Source: Myroides odoratimimus
Lineage (GTDB): Bacteria > Bacteroidota > Bacteroidia > Flavobacteriales > Flavobacteriaceae
Assembly (NCBI RefSeq): GCF_001485415.1
Contig: NZ_BCMQ01000023.1
Span: forward strand, 1-56,234
Direction of reading: 5' to 3'
Length of the DNA stretch: 56,234 bases
The position numbers and the translations under genes were made by a program. Below are positions 34,202 through 42,821 of this stretch, in pieces (within the stretch, counting starts at the first letter, position 1; each line of letters starts with the position of its first letter). The notes beneath the pieces were generated by a model. That model was not told where the DNA came from. It did no database searches and saw only the letters and a program-made list of their open reading frames with translations.

Positions 34202-34535
34202 TTAATTGTTTGTACTTTCTAAGTTCTGCAATCAACTCCTTGTTTTGCTTAGCGAGCAACTCAAGACGTTCCTCAAGGTTCTTTATTTCAAGCCGTGCTG
34301 TATTTAGCTCATCAATAGCTTCTCGGTGTAAGTTCGATGTCTTGTATAGTTCATTAGTAGCCTCTTTTAATTTGCTACCCAAATCTTCTACATACTCTCG
34401 ATAGTACTTTAGTGACTTCTCTACATTTTCTAATTCAGAAGCCTGAACCTCTGTATTATTCTTTTTTCGAGTTGCCCACCAAGTTGCTACAGAAGACACC
34501 AAACCAACAACCGCCGCTATTAATGTCTCATTCAT
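34185..34535 (-). CDS. Membrane-anchored coiled-coil protein of lysis cassette (holin or i-spanin candidate)
   Basis: 116 aa. One N-terminal membrane helix (about 4-21, TLIAAVVGLVSSVATWWAT) then a long heptad-rich coiled coil to the end. The topology resembles Rz-type i-spanins; many Bacteroidota phages keep a similar protein in the holin position. With a u-spanin candidate present in the same cassette, a holin-related role is equally possible. Overlaps the endolysin gene by 17 bp. Confidence 0.55.
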   Translation of the reverse strand: MNETLIAAVVGLVSSVATWWATRKKNNTEVQASELENVEKSLKYYREYVEDLGSKLKEATNELYKTSNLHREAIDELNTARLEIKNLEERLELLAKQNKELIAELRKYKQLNGKRE

Positions 34536-34542
34536 ACACTAC

Positions 34543-35436
34543 TTAGATAATTGCTCCTATGAATTTATTTTGAATAGGCATTGCAATAAAGTAATGTCTA
34601 TAGTTTATTAAATTTGCTTGAGTAGTAGTACTTCCTGAAGCAGGTTCAAAGTATTGTTTTGTTTTACCTGTTTTCTTACCAATGTTATCAGTATAAAATG
34701 CAAAAGAAGCCACTTTTGCATCAGCATCAGGTACAGAACCATAAGGCACTTTCTTACCTGTTGTAGCATAATATGGATTTGAGACATAAGTAAATACATG
34801 AAATCCTCCAATAAGTTGATTTACTTTACCAGTATTATGATCTACGAATAGATTAGCAAAACGCTGTTTGTCTTTAAGCATTACATTGTAATGTTTTGTT
34901 GCTAAAACTAAACGTCTTTCCTCTTCAGGAATTTCAGCATTATCAAATTTATCTTTAAGATCAATAATTGCATTGTAGATATCTTCTGCTGTGTAATCGT
35001 CTTTTAAAACAATAACAGGAGTATCATTACTATTTTCAGCTGGTGAAATAGCATGTGCTGCTTTTTTGTACTTTGTACTATTAATTTTTTTGACATGCCC
35101 TCTTGTTGCAGTATCAATTTTTCTGTAAGATGCCCCCATTGCAGCATCATCACTGATACTTGTTGCTTTTGTCTGATACTTGTCTAATGCGATAGACTTA
35201 GTTCCATCTTCATACTCTTGTACTTCGATTGGATAAGTACTATTATTAATAAGTACATCAGGACTAAATGTTTCAATTGGGATATGAATTAAGTTCTGTT
35301 CAGTTGCAGTCCCTTCTCCTAAAAATGCCTCTTCTGCTTCTAATTCAGGAATACCATCTAACCACGGTGCTACATTCTCACTGGTAAGTTTCTCCCTTAC
35401 TCTTGATTCCCATACTTCTGGAAAATTTTTTGCCAT
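34543..35436 (-). CDS. Major capsid protein
   Basis: 297 aa. Placed after the protease/scaffold gene and ends NYRHYFIAMPIQNKFIGAII. Begins MAKNFPEVWESRVREKLTSE; contains DGIPELEAEEAFLGEGTATE and a helix-strand region EERRLVLATKHYNVMLKDKQ consistent with a HK97-type fold. No other gene here is a better capsid candidate. Confidence 0.75.
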   Translation of the reverse strand: MAKNFPEVWESRVREKLTSENVAPWLDGIPELEAEEAFLGEGTATEQNLIHIPIETFSPDVLINNSTYPIEVQEYEDGTKSIALDKYQTKATSISDDAAMGASYRKIDTATRGHVKKINSTKYKKAAHAISPAENSNDTPVIVLKDDYTAEDIYNAIIDLKDKFDNAEIPEEERRLVLATKHYNVMLKDKQRFANLFVDHNTGKVNQLIGGFHVFTYVSNPYYATTGKKVPYGSVPDADAKVASFAFYTDNIGKKTGKTKQYFEPASGSTTTQANLINYRHYFIAMPIQNKFIGAII

Positions 35437-35473
35437 ATTTTTATATGTATTTTGTTCTTATTTTACTTGCTAT

Positions 35474-35492
35474 CGCGGATTTGCAATCCGTG
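35474..35492. repeat. Dispersed repeat CGCGGATTTGCAATCCGTG, copy 4
   Basis: Exact copy in the gap between the capsid and protease genes, next to a run of GTAAAC/GTTAAC words (35504-35533). Confidence 0.85.
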
Positions 35493-35503
35493 ATGTTTAT
35501 TCC

Positions 35504-35533
35504 CCTGTAAACTGTTAACCGTTAACTGTAAAC
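35504..35533. repeat. GTTAAC/GTAAAC word repeat
   Basis: CTGTAAACTGTTAACCGTTA and onward, imperfect copies of a GTTAACCGTAAACT word that also occurs at 39173-39204, 42791-42813 and 47701-47728. It runs into the last codons of the protease/scaffold gene (LFTVNG). Confidence 0.6.
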
Positions 35534-36456
35534 AATTTATTATACGCCTCAGGTTGTTCTTTCTTAAATGCCAACTGAGCAGTTAACTCCAACTTTTGAA
35601 AATCGTCTAAGGTTTTCACTTCACTCTTACCTGCACCAGCATTACTGATTTGATGAGATAGAGACTGTTTAGAAGGCAATACTTCGATAATGCTTTTCGC
35701 AACAGATAACTCTAATTGCTCAAAGGTTGGTTTCTGCTCGATGGTAATTTTACCATCACTCACAGCTTTATCTAAATAAGCTGTCTTCTCAGCTAAGGCA
35801 TTTGCTTCATGTGCTTCTTTATAACCTTTATTTTCTGCTGATAAAGTAGCTACTTGATTAGACAACCCTTGTAATTTCGCTTCTACTACAGCTAAGTCAA
35901 CTCCATCTGTAGGAGCATCTGTCATCCCTAACACAGTTAGAGATGCTACACTTAATTTTACTTTACTCATATTATTTTCTAAGTTTAATTCATTCGGAAT
36001 AAGGGATAATTGTGTTTTAACCAGTTCATCACTTTGCAGTTCAAGCTTACTATTATATAAATGGATGGCATTCATATTGCTTGGTACTGCTACAATAGAT
36101 ACTTCGTATAACTCACATTTAGTCAATATCAGTTTATCTCCAATCCATTCCAAATCATCAGGATTCCAAATAATACCCATTGAGCAACCTTTGATATAAC
36201 CACGTTCAACCTTTCCACCAATAGCTATTGCATTAGTATCTTCTTGATCAAACTCAGGTAGCATTAACAATAAGTCACCTTCTATACCAATATTTGTCCA
36301 TTTACCAATAACACTCTTATTGTCCAATTGATGTCCATCAAGCATTACAGGATTTGGTTCAAATCGAACTAAAGAAATTCCTGAAGTCAGTACATAAAAG
36401 CCATAACTATTTTTTACACGTTGATCATTTGCTACAAATCGTTTTATCTTACTCAT
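35515..36456 (-). CDS. Prohead protease fused to scaffold domain
   Basis: 313 aa from the ATG at 36456; the longer frame needs a GTG at 36498. N-terminal protease part: MLDGHQLDNKSVIGKW (possible catalytic His), VERGYIKGCSMGI (possible Ser) and CELYEVSIVAVPSNMNA, the usual HK97/Mu-I-type end motif. The C-terminal half is alanine- and lysine-rich helix with coiled coil (AVVEAKLQGLSNQVATLSAE), a scaffold. In Mu the protease I and scaffold Z are similarly linked. Precedes the capsid gene. Confidence 0.78.
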   Translation of the reverse strand: MSKIKRFVANDQRVKNSYGFYVLTSGISLVRFEPNPVMLDGHQLDNKSVIGKWTNIGIEGDLLLMLPEFDQEDTNAIAIGGKVERGYIKGCSMGIIWNPDDLEWIGDKLILTKCELYEVSIVAVPSNMNAIHLYNSKLELQSDELVKTQLSLIPNELNLENNMSKVKLSVASLTVLGMTDAPTDGVDLAVVEAKLQGLSNQVATLSAENKGYKEAHEANALAEKTAYLDKAVSDGKITIEQKPTFEQLELSVAKSIIEVLPSKQSLSHQISNAGAGKSEVKTLDDFQKLELTAQLAFKKEQPEAYNKLFTVNG

Positions 36457-36601
36457 TTCCTCGTTATTGATGTGGCAAATTTTCAACATTAAAAACACCT
36501 ACTCAACTAACCTTGCACTCCTCGTACAAATGCGTTCGGAAATCGGACACTTATTATATATATAAGGTGTTACAAGCCACTTTTGCATCAAAATAGATAC
36601 T
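36457..36601. promoter_or_regulatory. Divergent late promoter region
   Basis: The 145 bp between the starts of the leftward capsid/tail operon and the rightward terminase operon. It must serve both. It holds the palindrome TTATATATATAA (36554-36565) inside a larger imperfect inverted repeat (ACACTTA...TAAGGTGT). No clear TAnnTTTG box is seen, which would suit promoters that need a phage activator. Confidence 0.55.
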
Positions 36602-37147
36602 ATGCGCAATACAGAAAATGAAAAGGATTTTGCTAAACAACTATTCCTGGAGGGTATCACTCGTAAGGAAATTGCACAGCGTTTAAAACGTACTGAAAAG
36701 ACTATTGGCAAATGGGTAACAGATGGGAAGTGGGAGAACCTTAAACGTTCCTTATTAGTAACAAAAGAAACGCAAATCAATACTTTATACAGTCAATTAG
36801 AGCGATTAAATATTGAAATAGAAACAAGACCAACAGTGTATGATATACCTGCTGTTTTATTAAAGCCAGTAAAACTAAAAGACGAAAATGGAAATGAATC
36901 TATTCAATGGCCTGATTACAATCCAAGTGACTTTCCTGTTAAAATATCAAATACACCTACAAGTAAGGAAGCTGATATCATTTCGAAGTTAACAGCCTCA
37001 ATTAATAAGTTAGAAACTGAGACATCTATTGCTGAAGTAATCGAAGTGAGTAAACAAATCATTCTCTTTATTCAAGGGGTTGACTTTGATTTTGCTAAGA
37101 AATTGACAAACTATATCGATGTATTTATCCTTGAAAGAATGAAGTAA
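36602..37147 (+). CDS. Terminase small subunit (DUF1804-like)
   Basis: 181 aa. N-terminal helix-turn-helix (EGITRKEIAQRLKRTEKTIG, then KWVTDGKWENLK) followed by a helical oligomerisation part, as in Mu gp27-type small terminases that recognise phage DNA for packaging. Stop overlaps the start of the large subunit gene by one base (TAATG), indicating translational coupling. Confidence 0.75.
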   Translation: MRNTENEKDFAKQLFLEGITRKEIAQRLKRTEKTIGKWVTDGKWENLKRSLLVTKETQINTLYSQLERLNIEIETRPTVYDIPAVLLKPVKLKDENGNESIQWPDYNPSDFPVKISNTPTSKEADIISKLTASINKLETETSIAEVIEVSKQIILFIQGVDFDFAKKLTNYIDVFILERMK

Positions 37148-38667
37148 TGGCAAAGAAATCAAATAAACAACATTTAGCAGATTGGCAAGAGTTCCGAAAC
37201 AATATTCGTTCTTCAACTCAAATTGACTTACAGGAAGACCCATTAGAGAAAATAAAGCGTATTGAACGATTAGAGAAAGATGATGAAGCTTGGTTTAAAT
37301 ACTACTTTCCAAACTTCTATACTTCAGAACCTGCACCTTTTCATAAGAAATCGACCAAACAGGTAATGAAGAATATGGAACTGTATTTAGTACGTTCATG
37401 GTCACGTGAACTGGCTAAGTCTGCACGCACGATGATGGAAACTTTAAAACTTGGATTAACAGGTAAGAAGTCAAACATCATCTTAGTATCGAACTCATTT
37501 GATAATGCAGTGCGATTATTAGCTCCGTATAGAATCATTTTGGAATCTAACCAGCGTATAATTAATGACTATGGAGAACAGGCTTCTATTGGACAGTGGG
37601 AAGCAGCCGAATTTATAACAAAACAAGGTATTGCCTTTCGTGCTTTAGGTGCAGGACAATCACCAAGGGGAACACGTAAAGACGCTAAACGTCCTGATCT
37701 AATTCTGATTGATGATATAGATACGGATGAAGAATGCCGTAATCCAGAACGTATCCGTAATAAAGTGAACTGGATAGAACAGGCACTTATTCCTACACGT
37801 TCTATATCTAATCCCTTGATGATTATTGCTTGTGGTAACATCATTGCCAAATTCTGTTGTATTACAGAAATGGCTAAGAAAGCAGATAATCACGAAATAG
37901 TAAATATTAGAGATAAGGAAGGAAAGTCAACATGGCCTACCAAAAATACAGAAGAAGACATTGATAGGGTACTGAAACAGATCAGTTATAACAGTGCTCA
38001 AAAAGAGTACTTCAATAACCCTGTATCAGAAGGAGAAATTTTCAAAGAGATATACTGGGATAAATGCCCTCCTTTACAACATTGTGAACGTGTAGTAGCC
38101 TATGCAGACCCCGCAACATCTAATAAAGATAAAGGGAACGCATCTACTAAAGGAATTGTAATCGTTGGTTACAAGGCTCAGAAATACTATGTATATACCT
38201 GTTGGTTAGACACCATGCGTAACTCTAAGTTTGTTGATGCGTTATTCAGTGCATATGACTATTTGGAGGGGAAAAAGGTCGATGTTAAGCGATTGTATAT
38301 TGAAAATAACTCCTTACAAGACCCCTTCTACGAACAAGTATTAATACCACTAATTCGAGCAAAAGAAAAAGAACGCAACAATACCTTACCACTCACACCT
38401 GATGAGCGTAAGAAGGCAGAAAAGTTCTTTCGTATCGAGGGAAGACTTGAACCATTACATCGTAATGGCCAACTAATATTTAATAGTTCTGAGAAGAAAA
38501 ACCCACACATGGAACGCTTAGAACAGCAGATGTTAGGAGTTAGTGAAAAAGCCAAAATGATGGACGGACCCGATATGATAGAAGGAGCTGTGGGTATGAT
38601 TCAGCCTGCCATACATTCATACTCTAATCAGTATGTATATGGCAAACGAGTAAACAACAAATACTAA
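37147..38667 (+). CDS. Terminase large subunit
   Basis: 506 aa. The ATPase part has a variant Walker A within RSWSRELAKSAR (near 77-88), RGTRKDAKRPDLILIDDID with Walker B (near 178-196), and a coupling motif (MIIACGN). The nuclease part starts at VVAYADPATSNKDKG with the first metal-binding aspartate; further acidic residues lie in YIENNSLQDP and the DMIEGA segment near the end. Packages DNA headful-wise in Mu relatives. Confidence 0.88.
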   Translation: MAKKSNKQHLADWQEFRNNIRSSTQIDLQEDPLEKIKRIERLEKDDEAWFKYYFPNFYTSEPAPFHKKSTKQVMKNMELYLVRSWSRELAKSARTMMETLKLGLTGKKSNIILVSNSFDNAVRLLAPYRIILESNQRIINDYGEQASIGQWEAAEFITKQGIAFRALGAGQSPRGTRKDAKRPDLILIDDIDTDEECRNPERIRNKVNWIEQALIPTRSISNPLMIIACGNIIAKFCCITEMAKKADNHEIVNIRDKEGKSTWPTKNTEEDIDRVLKQISYNSAQKEYFNNPVSEGEIFKEIYWDKCPPLQHCERVVAYADPATSNKDKGNASTKGIVIVGYKAQKYYVYTCWLDTMRNSKFVDALFSAYDYLEGKKVDVKRLYIENNSLQDPFYEQVLIPLIRAKEKERNNTLPLTPDERKKAEKFFRIEGRLEPLHRNGQLIFNSSEKKNPHMERLEQQMLGVSEKAKMMDGPDMIEGAVGMIQPAIHSYSNQYVYGKRVNNKY

Positions 38668-38673
38668 AGCTGT

Positions 38674-38692
38674 CGCGGATTTGCAATCCGTG
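38674..38692. repeat. Dispersed repeat CGCGGATTTGCAATCCGTG, copy 5
   Basis: Exact copy just after the terminase stop codon and before the gp36-like gene. Confidence 0.85.
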
Positions 38693-38712
38693 ACCTTACT
38701 AAAATACAAATT

Positions 38713-39174
38713 ATGTTCATAGAAAAACAAGACCTTAAAAACACCATATACGGCTACCAAGTAGCCCAAATTACAGAAGACGATGACACCATTGTAGAGC
38801 AAGCTATTGATGCAGCTATACAAGAATGTAGAAGTTTCCTATCAGCTAATATCAACAAGAAGGAAAATCAAGATGGTAGATTCCTCTATGATGTAGAGAA
38901 GATATTTAATGCGACAGGTAAAGACCGTAATGCATTGATAGTGCAATACTGTATCACGATAGCCAAATGGTACATCGTTGACCTATGTAATGCAGACATT
39001 ATAATGGAACAAGCAAAGGAGCGATACGACAGAGTATTAAAGAGTCTAACGAACCTAAGTAAGGGAGAAACAACACTATCAAACCTCCCAATCATAAATA
39101 TATCAGACGAATTAGAACAATCAGGAACTAAACCATTCCGATTCGGTTCACGTCCTAAATTCCATCACGAATAA
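38713..39174 (+). CDS. Head completion/neck protein, DUF1320 (Mu gp36-like)
   Basis: 153 aa, mostly helical. N-terminus FIEKQDLKNTIYGYQVAQIT, then EQAIDAAIQECRSFLSANIN, and the conserved ITIAKWYIVDLCNADIIMEQ region typical of the Mu gp36 (DUF1320) family. Probably joins portal to tail. Followed by a GTTAAC word repeat and the portal gene. Confidence 0.7.
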   Translation: MFIEKQDLKNTIYGYQVAQITEDDDTIVEQAIDAAIQECRSFLSANINKKENQDGRFLYDVEKIFNATGKDRNALIVQYCITIAKWYIVDLCNADIIMEQAKERYDRVLKSLTNLSKGETTLSNLPIINISDELEQSGTKPFRFGSRPKFHHE

Positions 39175-39204
39175 CCGTTAACTGTAAACCGTTAACCGTA
39201 AACT
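39173..39204. repeat. GTTAAC/GTAAAC word repeat
   Basis: AACCGTTAACTGTAAACCGT and onward, a tandem array of the same word that occurs at 35504-35533, between the gp36-like and portal genes. Confidence 0.65.
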
Positions 39205-39211
39205 AATAATC

Positions 39212-40423
39212 ATGGCAAGAAGAAAACAATATAAAAATCAACCACAACAAAAAAAGGCATTCATCAATCCACATGTCTCAGCACGCATCATCGAAAAATC
39301 ACAGTACATGACACGTCAAGACATACAGAACTGGAGAAGAGCTTTAGGTATGGCACGCAATGTAGAATCTCGTAATATGGCACCTATACAGCTATTGTAT
39401 AAAGACATATTACTGGATGCATTACTAATGTCACAAATGAAAAACAGACTACTAAAAGCATTGAGTACACCATTTATGTTCCAAGACGAAAATGGTAATA
39501 CAAACGATACAATTACCAATGATCTACAAAACAAGCGTTGGGTAAATGACTTATGCAAATTCATCTTAGAGTCTATTTGGTTTGGACATTCTTTAGTGGA
39601 AATTATCAAAGAAGGAGATACCATAAAAACGAGCCTAATCCCTCGTGAGAATGTAGATACAGTACAGGGAAAGGTGTACTTTGACTATACTGACCAAACA
39701 ACATACATAGATTACAGAAAGGCAGACGAATATGGTACCACCTTACTGGAGTTTGGAGATGAAGGGGACTTAGGTATCTTAAACAACACTGTCCCTCATG
39801 TGCTCATGAAGAAATTCGCTCAATCGTGTTGGTCAGAACTGTGTGAGATATTTGGTATTCCTCCAAGGGTTATGAAAACAAACACCCACGATCCTGCAAT
39901 GTTGAATCGTTCAGAGCAAATGATGCGTGATGTAGGTTCTGCTGCTTGGTTTATTATAGACACTACTGAAGAGTTCCAATGGGGACAAGGCGTATCTACG
40001 TCAGGAGACGTATATCAACGTCTAATCCAGTTATGTAATTCTGAGATATCTATGGTATCAAGTGGTGCTATCATTGGTCAAGATACTGTCAACGGATCGC
40101 GTTCTAAAGACGAATCTGCACAGAACATGCTACAACAGTTAATTAATAGTGATTTATCACTATTAGAAGAAGCTTGGAATACAGCAGTCATACCAGCCTT
40201 ACAAAAGCTTGGTATCTTACCTCAAGATATTTTCTTAAAGTTCGAAGTAACAGAAGATATCAGTGATTTATGGCAAATGACTAAAGATTCACTCCAGTAC
40301 TATGATTTTGATATCGAATGGATGAATAGAAAGTTTGGGTTAAACATTACAGGTAAAAAGGCAAATATATTCGAACAAGACCAATCCCTTAGTTTAGGCT
40401 TTAATAAGGATGATTTTTTTTAA
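39212..40423 (+). CDS. Portal protein, DUF935 family (Mu gp29-like)
   Basis: 403 aa. Typical blocks: LGMARNVESRNMAPIQLLYK, ILESIWFGHSLVEIIKEGD, MKKFAQSCWSELCEIFGIPP with the FGIPPR motif, and MVSSGAIIGQDTVNGSRSKD. Forms the DNA entry ring of the capsid. A little shorter than Mu gp29 because the C-terminal part is reduced. Confidence 0.88.
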   Translation: MARRKQYKNQPQQKKAFINPHVSARIIEKSQYMTRQDIQNWRRALGMARNVESRNMAPIQLLYKDILLDALLMSQMKNRLLKALSTPFMFQDENGNTNDTITNDLQNKRWVNDLCKFILESIWFGHSLVEIIKEGDTIKTSLIPRENVDTVQGKVYFDYTDQTTYIDYRKADEYGTTLLEFGDEGDLGILNNTVPHVLMKKFAQSCWSELCEIFGIPPRVMKTNTHDPAMLNRSEQMMRDVGSAAWFIIDTTEEFQWGQGVSTSGDVYQRLIQLCNSEISMVSSGAIIGQDTVNGSRSKDESAQNMLQQLINSDLSLLEEAWNTAVIPALQKLGILPQDIFLKFEVTEDISDLWQMTKDSLQYYDFDIEWMNRKFGLNITGKKANIFEQDQSLSLGFNKDDFF

Positions 40424-40476
40424 ATCGCTCTAAAGAGCTGGCATACTTTGGAGCATTACACAATAGCATTCATAAT

Positions 40477-42024
40477 ATGTATAAATGCACTTGTGACCGC
40501 TGTAGGGGCGAATTGCAATTCGATCATAACACCCCATCACAATTCGCCCAACATATAAACCAAACCCGTAAGGGTGAATTGCAATTCACCCCATTTGAAG
40601 ACCTTTTAAACAGTGTTTTAACTGCATTCAAAACATTACACAGTACAGGAAGTTACAAAGTTCAAGACCTATTCAAAACAGAAGAATACAAGCAAGTAAT
40701 CAAACAAACTGCTACGATCTTAAAGCAACCTGTATTAGACAATGTAATCAAAAAGGGAATGCAACAGGCATTAGAACAAGATGTATTTATATTCAGTGCA
40801 CTCAAAACGCATGTACAACTATTCGAAGCATCAAGAATGCTATTGGATGAAGAAGGAAAAGTAAAACCATTCAGCAAGTTTCAACAAGATTTTAAGAAGC
40901 TTACTACAGACTATAATGAAACATATTTAGAAACAGAATATAACTTCGCAGTAAACTCTTCCATTATGGCAGGTAAATGGTCAGAGTTAGACGATGACGC
41001 AATATTGCAATATCGTACGATGCGAGATGATAAGGTAAGGGATGAACACCGTGTACTTGATAGAACAACACTACCTAAGAGTGATCCTTTTTGGTTAGAG
41101 TATTACCCACCCAATGGGTGGAACTGTCGTTGCACAACCATAGAAGTGCGTAAAGGCAAATATGAAGAAAGCGATTCAGTAGCAGCTATTGAAGCAGGTA
41201 AAACAGCTACTACCAAGTATGGTAAAGATGGATTTAATAGCTTAGAGCTATTCAGATTTAATCCTGGTATGCAACAAGTCGTTTTTCCCCCAAACCATCC
41301 ATACTCTAAAGTACAAGATGCTAACATTATCAAGCAAACAATTAAAGAGACTACAGCAAAAGAAAGTTTTGAAGCTTTAGATTTAAACACATTGATCAAG
41401 AAGGATATTCCTACAAACAATGAAGTAAAAGATATCATTACAAAGTATGCAGAACAGTTTGGTGATGATTTTAGAAACGGTTTAGAAAGTGTAAAAATAG
41501 CTAAGTCTAAAAGCTACTTGATGCAACATAGTATGTCTTATAGCCCTGCTACTGGCGAATGGAAAGGAGGTTCTACTATTTCGATTAGTAGTCACTCATT
41601 TGGCAACTTCAATCCATTGGATGAAATAAAAGGAGCCTTTGCAGCTATTAAAAAAGGTGAGAAGTTAACATTTAACCAAGAATACTCTTTAGAGAGTTTA
41701 TGGCACGAGATATTACACGCGAAGACAAAAACAAAGCCTTTAAAGTTAAGTTCTTTTCAAGTGAAGAGTATGGAGACTATTAATCAGTTTGTAGCAAGAC
41801 ACACATATCCTGACTTTATGAAGCGATTGGGAGGTACAGCCTCTAATCAAGCAGATATATTAGATAAAGGATACGGATATAGTAGTTGGATAACTGAATT
41901 TAGAAAAAGAATTGTGGATAGCAACCTAACCGAAAAAGAAGCGTTAGAATACTTTGAACCACACCTAATGAAGAATTATGGCGACTTAAGTACTAAAATT
42001 AGAGAGTTCTTTACTGAGAAATAA
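40477..42024 (+). CDS. MuF minor head protein with C-terminal HExxH (metallopeptidase-like) domain
   Basis: 515 aa. Residues 1-45 come from a region containing two dispersed GAATTGCAATTC repeats. The middle is a MuF/SPP1-gp7 domain: YRTMRDDKVRDEHRVLDRTT near 179 and YYPPNGWNCRCTT near 209. From about 310 a separate domain begins; it has ISISSHSFGNFNPLDEI and the zinc-protease motif HEILH (410-414) in LWHEILHAKT, plus a later E/D-rich helix. MuF proteins with C-terminal toxin domains are known in temperate phages. Injection of this domain with the DNA is inferred. Confidence 0.78.
   Translation: MYKCTCDRCRGELQFDHNTPSQFAQHINQTRKGELQFTPFEDLLNSVLTAFKTLHSTGSYKVQDLFKTEEYKQVIKQTATILKQPVLDNVIKKGMQQALEQDVFIFSALKTHVQLFEASRMLLDEEGKVKPFSKFQQDFKKLTTDYNETYLETEYNFAVNSSIMAGKWSELDDDAILQYRTMRDDKVRDEHRVLDRTTLPKSDPFWLEYYPPNGWNCRCTTIEVRKGKYEESDSVAAIEAGKTATTKYGKDGFNSLELFRFNPGMQQVVFPPNHPYSKVQDANIIKQTIKETTAKESFEALDLNTLIKKDIPTNNEVKDIITKYAEQFGDDFRNGLESVKIAKSKSYLMQHSMSYSPATGEWKGGSTISISSHSFGNFNPLDEIKGAFAAIKKGEKLTFNQEYSLESLWHEILHAKTKTKPLKLSSFQVKSMETINQFVARHTYPDFMKRLGGTASNQADILDKGYGYSSWITEFRKRIVDSNLTEKEALEYFEPHLMKNYGDLSTKIREFFTEK
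40501..40522. repeat. Dispersed repeat GGGGCGAATTGCAATTCG inside MuF gene
   Basis: TAGGGGCGAATTGCAATTCG, a palindromic word common in intergenic DNA of some bacteria, here translated as RGELQFD near the MuF N-terminus. A related copy follows at 40572-40592. Confidence 0.75.
40572..40592. repeat. Dispersed repeat GGGTGAATTGCAATTCACCC inside MuF gene
   Basis: A perfect 20-bp palindrome (GGGTGAATTGCAATTCACCC) that encodes KGELQFTP in frame, so MuF carries a duplicated GELQF segment produced by two inserted repeats. Confidence 0.75.
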
Positions 42025-42250
42025 CAAAGTCTAATCCCCATTGCCATTGCTGATAAAGTTCAGGCACTTGATTGACATAGTGCTTGAATTTTACTTCATC
42101 TTGTCGAAGTTCATAAAGAAGACCAATAAACAAAAGGTTTTCTCCTTTTGGAGCATACGCCAACTCTTCTAAATAAATTTCTTTAGAAGTAATGCCTAAT
42201 AGTTGCTTTAACTCAGACTTTGTTGGATTATGTTCAAATATTGTTTCCAT
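42011..42250 (-). CDS. Small protein opposite the MuF 3' end, candidate immunity partner
   Basis: 79 aa from the ATG at 42250; an in-frame TTG at 42265 is rejected. METIFEHNPTKSELKQLLGI...YQQWQWGLDFVISQ, acidic and helical, no known family. It runs against the head operon, overlaps the end of MuF by 14 bp and lies before the gpG gene. A TATATTTG (-7 type) box at 42255-42262 on the minus strand stands only 4 bases before the ATG, so expression in the lysogen from a nearly leaderless message is possible. Immunity to the MuF toxin domain is a guess from position. Confidence 0.5.
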   Translation of the reverse strand: METIFEHNPTKSELKQLLGITSKEIYLEELAYAPKGENLLFIGLLYELRQDEVKFKHYVNQVPELYQQWQWGLDFVISQ

Positions 42251-42270
42251 AACACAAATATACAAATAAA

Positions 42271-42798
42271 ATGAATGATAATAATATTATACAAAAACTA
42301 ATCAAAAACATACGCCTTGAACTAGATGATGAGTTTGACCAAAATTTTGAACGTAAAGCCTTCTTTACAGAGAAGTGGAAAGAAACAAGAACACCACGTT
42401 CCATTGGTTCTCTATTAGCTCGCACAGGAGCACTGCGTAAATCTATCCAATCAGAAACAACTGAAGACAGTATCACCTGGTCAAGTTCATTACCCTATGC
42501 ATCCATTCATAACAGTGGGGGCAAAATTAGAATTACACCTAAAATGAAGAAATACTTTTGGGCTATGTTTTATAAGAGTGGAGGTAAAGAAGCTGAGAAA
42601 GAAGGCAACTCATTAACACAAGAACAGATCGGATGGAAAGCACTTGCTTTAAAAAAAGTAGGCAGTGAACTTGTGATTCCTAAAAGACAATTCATAGGAG
42701 ACCACCCACAAGTAAACAACGCTATTCAAGAAATATTCGAAGACAGCAAAGAAGAGCTTGAACAATACCTTAACCAACAATTCGGCACAAACCGTTAA
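42271..42798 (+). CDS. Virion morphogenesis protein (Mu gpG-like)
   Basis: 175 aa. Matches the phage_tail_S/gpG pattern: NFERKAFFTEKWKETRTPRS, LLARTGALRKSIQSETTEDS, YASIHNSGGKIRITPKMKKY and PKRQFIGDHP. The family helps join head and tail. Follows MuF as in Mu. Confidence 0.8.
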   Translation: MNDNNIIQKLIKNIRLELDDEFDQNFERKAFFTEKWKETRTPRSIGSLLARTGALRKSIQSETTEDSITWSSSLPYASIHNSGGKIRITPKMKKYFWAMFYKSGGKEAEKEGNSLTQEQIGWKALALKKVGSELVIPKRQFIGDHPQVNNAIQEIFEDSKEELEQYLNQQFGTNR

Positions 42799-42813
42799 CC
42801 GTAAACTGTAAAC
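42791..42813. repeat. GTTAAC/GTAAAC word repeat
   Basis: ACCGTTAACCGTAAACTGTA, the same word family as at 35504 and 39173, spanning the stop codon of the gpG-like gene. Confidence 0.65.
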
Positions 42814-42821
42814 CAATAAAA

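Noticed and set aside
42251..42265. Longer start of the gene opposite MuF (MYICV)
   Set aside because: Starts with TTG and overlaps the likely -7 box; ATG 42250 is better.
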